Under the pieces are notes generated by a model. The model was not told the origin of the DNA. It searched no databases and was given only the letters and a program-made list of their open reading frames with translations. Of a stretch of DNA of 34,510 nucleotides, positions 33,067-34,510 are shown piece by piece. The DNA comes from a virus: IMG/VR virus record IMGVR_UViG_3300032132_000026, positions 1-34,510 of that record; one strand, 5' to 3'. The translations under genes were made by a program, and so were the position numbers. Within the stretch, counting starts at the first letter, position 1; the number at the start of each line of letters is the position of its first letter.

Positions 33067-33223
33067 CCTCCTGTTTGGTTACTTTGTCTGGATTGGCCCT
33101 AGCCCACGCTCGGTTCCGATGTGCAATAAAATCCCCGATTCTAACACACTGGCGGCACAGTCGATAGGGGTACAACAAGCCCAAGCCCCTCACGAACCCA
33201 CACCTGTCGCAAGCCGCAGTCAT
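33056..33223 (-). CDS. Zinc-ribbon protein, 55 aa
   Basis: The ATG at 33223 has GGTAGGAGCACT upstream. C5-x2-C8 and C23-x2-C26 form a compact zinc ribbon (ACDRCGF...RLCRQCVR), followed by a basic helix (FIAHRNRAWARANPDKVTK). Similar small zinc-binding proteins are common in phage genomes and may contact nucleic acid or host transcription factors. The function of this one is unknown. Confidence 0.65.
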   Translation of the reverse strand: MTAACDRCGFVRGLGLLYPYRLCRQCVRIGDFIAHRNRAWARANPDKVTKQEDDA

Positions 33224-33230
33224 AGTGCTC

Positions 33231-33353
33231 CTACCTCGCCTTCTTGCATCTACCCTTCTTCCCCCTCCGACCACCTGCCGCCTTCGCCGCCTTCTCCCCC
33301 GCCGCCGTATACGGATAATGCTTCACCTTACCATCTACCTTACGCTTCGGCAT
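33231..33353 (-). CDS. Small Lys/Arg/Ala-rich protein, 40 aa
   Basis: Read directly: MPKRKVDGKVKHYPYTAAGE... ending KGRCKKAR. The pattern MPK...G-K...Y-P-Y-T-x-x-G-x-x-A-x-x-A, followed by a very basic tail, recalls a small phage protein often seen near packaging genes. The Shine-Dalgarno is AAGGGAGACAGTT. It is likely a nucleic-acid-binding or capsid-internal peptide. Seen: the frame, ribosome site and composition; the role is inferred. Confidence 0.65.
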   Translation of the reverse strand: MPKRKVDGKVKHYPYTAAGEKAAKAAGGRRGKKGRCKKAR

Positions 33354-33369
33354 AACTGTCTCCCTTACC

Positions 33370-33474
33370 CTAATCAAACATCAAACAACACACCAGCAAC
33401 GCACCTGCCGCACCACCTACCAACCCCACCAATAACACCGTGCAAACATCCAACAACCAATCAAATAAACCCAT
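33370..33474 (-). CDS. Small single-pass membrane protein, 34 aa
   Basis: Read directly: MGLFDWLLDVCTVLLVGLVG... ending CCLMFD. Nearly all of it is one hydrophobic helix with Gly and Cys. GAGAGGTG lies before the ATG. The next gene follows after 16 bases. It could act as a holin-like or membrane regulator; there is no stronger evidence. Confidence 0.55.
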   Translation of the reverse strand: MGLFDWLLDVCTVLLVGLVGGAAGALLVCCLMFD

Positions 33475-33494
33475 GAACACCTCTCATATACACC

Positions 33495-33704
33495 CTACTC
33501 AGGAACCACTGACGGCTCCATCTCATCAAAACCATCGAAAACCTGGTCGGATATGTCGTACACACCACCGCACCTGCCGCAACGAAACACGGCAACCGTA
33601 ATGCTGTGCAGAGTACCCGTACCAACCTCCACCAAATCTCCACCACAACCGCGATGGGTCGAACACACGCCAGACCCAACAACATCACTCTGGGACAACG
33701 CCAT
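33495..33704 (-). CDS. Zinc-ribbon protein, 69 aa
   Basis: The ATG at 33704 is inside the end of the upstream gene (20-base overlap) with GGAGGAGGAAC before it. C14, C20, C42 and C45 form a ribbon (VCSTHRGCGGDL...FRCGRCGGVYD), with an acidic C-terminus. No enzyme motif is seen. It belongs to the cluster of small zinc proteins upstream of ssb; probably nucleic-acid- or protein-binding. Confidence 0.65.
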   Translation of the reverse strand: MALSQSDVVGSGVCSTHRGCGGDLVEVGTGTLHSITVAVFRCGRCGGVYDISDQVFDGFDEMEPSVVPE

Positions 33705-33957
33705 GTTCCTCCTCCTCACAATCCTCGTCCAAATCACTCACCAACGCACTGTCACTAATACCAGACAATATAGCAATCAAAACCCCCAACACAGCACCAG
33801 CATCATCGTCACGACCAGACGAACGCAAACCCTCTATGCGATCAATAAACTCCAAACCAACACCCCAACCCACCAATACAGACGCCAATCCATGCTGCTC
33901 AACCAACGAATCCAGGTCAGGCACTAACTCACGCATATACTCAGGCGTAGTCGTCAT
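33685..33957 (-). CDS. Hypothetical acidic protein, 90 aa
   Basis: A strong AGGAGGTATAT precedes the ATG. It is the first gene of the minus-strand series in this window. The product has helices with PDLDSLVEQHGLASVLVGWGVGLEFIDRI, a hydrophobic patch (VLGVLIAILSGISD) and a very acidic end (DLDEDCEEEEHG) encoded by GAG-rich sequence that doubles as the Shine-Dalgarno of the next gene. No family recognised. Confidence 0.65.
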   Translation of the reverse strand: MTTTPEYMRELVPDLDSLVEQHGLASVLVGWGVGLEFIDRIEGLRSSGRDDDAGAVLGVLIAILSGISDSALVSDLDEDCEEEEHGVVPE

Positions 33958-34025
33958 ATATACCTCCTAGTATCCCCATATACAGAAACCCTTATGTTGG
34001 CGGGAACTCTCACACTCACTCAACG

Positions 34026-34098
34026 TGGACTCGGGGGGAGTCGAACCCCCATCCGTGCGCGACAATATAGCCGCCAGCGTCGATACCACGTCAAGCCC
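34026..34098 (-). tRNA. tRNA- or tmRNA-like 3' end, degenerate
   Basis: On the minus strand GGGGG-TTCGACT-CCCCC is a perfect T-arm with the standard TTCGA loop. It is followed by CGAGTCC and A, an acceptor strand and discriminator. GGGCTTG lies at exactly the right distance (73-base total) and pairs with CGAGTCC over seven positions, two of them wobbles. The middle is poor: GCGGC/GTCGC makes a stem with only a six-base loop, and no normal D-arm is seen. There is no encoded CCA. It may be a decayed tRNA gene, a tRNA mimic, or the tRNA/tmRNA 3' end copied into an attP site; no integrase is visible. Confidence 0.35.
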
Positions 34099-34423
34099 AG
34101 TCATCAAAAAATCCCTCCACATAATCCCAACTATACGATTCATCACTCATCATTAGCACACGTTATACTGACGGGCGGGGTACGTCCAGCACTTTATACA
34201 ACACTCATACGAAATGTCTACCCGCAAACAGGAGTGGTAGCTAAAAGGTAAATATAACCCCCATTCACGCACTTCAGACCAGAGTAGATATACCCCCCCA
34301 AAATATGCAAATTCGCGCAAACTATAATAACTCCCCAAAATCCAATGAGCCTATGGTGTCTAAAAAATTGCGGGAGCGGGACTCCTTACGTAACACGAAG
34401 GTGGCCGGGCGGGTGTAGGGTAG

Positions 34424-34504
34424 CCCCCGCCCCCCGTACCCCCTGCCCGTTCAAGCCGCACCCCCCCGCCGCAAGTCGCGCCCCCCCGTACACCTTGCGC
34501 CCCC
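34424..34504 (-). repeat. C-tract array (G-rich on the minus strand), possible G-quadruplex region
   Basis: C-runs of 5-7 start at 34424, 34430, 34439, 34461, 34481 and 34500. The last four are spaced close to 20 bases. The minus strand therefore has several G5-G7 runs that could form quadruplexes. The array reaches the window edge. A run of nine C lies at 20-28 at the other edge. Confidence 0.5.
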
Positions 34505-34510
34505 TGCCCT

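Larger units (their letters stand above)
33958..34510 (-). other. Non-coding right end of the window
   Basis: No convincing gene is seen in these ~550 bases. They hold a tRNA/tmRNA-like 3' end (34026-34098), a weak minus-strand promoter candidate (TGGACG, 15 bases, TATAAC; 34188-34162), A/T-rich stretches near 34290-34340 with TATAAT on the plus strand (34323-34328), and G/C-tracts from 34424 on. This is the likely control region for the rightmost genes. Confidence 0.5.

Noticed and set aside
33495-33957. Shared VVPE C-termini of two overlapping genes as a duplication
   Set aside because: The codons and surrounding DNA differ, so the four-residue match is likely chance.
34092-34151. Tiny minus-strand frame MMSDESYSWDYVEGFFDDWA
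   Set aside because: Twenty codons or fewer and no Shine-Dalgarno; a leaderless start behind TATAAC is conceivable but not supportable.
34153-34338. 61-residue minus-strand open frame rich in Tyr and Cys
   Set aside because: No usable ribosome-binding site, starts at a weak codon, and lies in a likely control region.

Overview
The window looks like the morphogenesis half of a double-stranded DNA tailed phage, most likely podovirus-like. Large terminase, portal, scaffold, HK97-type capsid and short-tail-type proteins are present, but no tape measure, sheath or tail-tube gene is recognisable. The genes are densely packed with many ATGA, GTGA and TAATG overlaps. Lipoprotein and Sec signals suggest a Gram-negative (diderm) host. 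The LamG style of one protein is reminiscent of PVC-type bacteria, but that is a weak hint. No integrase, repressor, polymerase or recognisable endolysin is seen, so lifestyle and replication cannot be judged.

Layout. Positions 1-1205 hold a small plus-strand operon of four short unknown genes, including a duplicated gene and a repeated hairpin plus Shine-Dalgarno leader. Everything else is on the minus strand and is described here in transcription order, from the right end leftwards. Positions 33957-32487 carry short zinc-ribbon, basic and membrane proteins plus SSB. Positions 32419-26679 hold small genes, the large terminase, a GroES-like co-chaperonin and the portal. An intrinsic terminator and a new promoter follow (26658-26471). 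Positions 26416-23669 encode scaffold, two head proteins and the major capsid protein, followed by a strong hairpin terminator. Positions 23605-21214 carry two signal-bearing small proteins, a putative head-tail adaptor and a putative tail-hub protein. Positions 21214-14614 hold a 965-residue repeat protein, a tandem pair of paralogues, one more secreted protein and a helical protein. A 2283-residue polyvalent protein with ART-like segments lies at 14608-7757. Positions 7746-1207 hold a zinc-finger protein, a secreted fibre-like protein, a secreted triple-LamG protein and a cluster of small membrane or lipoproteins. That cluster includes a DUF1353 protein with a spanin-like tail, probably linked to lysis or the cell envelope.

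The most unusual theme is that at least seven proteins embedded in the structural operon begin with Sec or lipoprotein signals, including two located between the capsid gene and the tail genes, where connector genes normally lie. Other points of interest are a regular ~62-residue N-x-[FY]-G repeat array, a phage GroES, a tRNA/tmRNA-like 3' end, and G/C-tract arrays at the window edge. Many starts were moved inward from the longest possible frame because a strong Shine-Dalgarno site or an overlap with the upstream stop marks the real start. Four small genes of 34-40 codons on the minus strand and one of 42 codons on the plus strand were found by direct reading.
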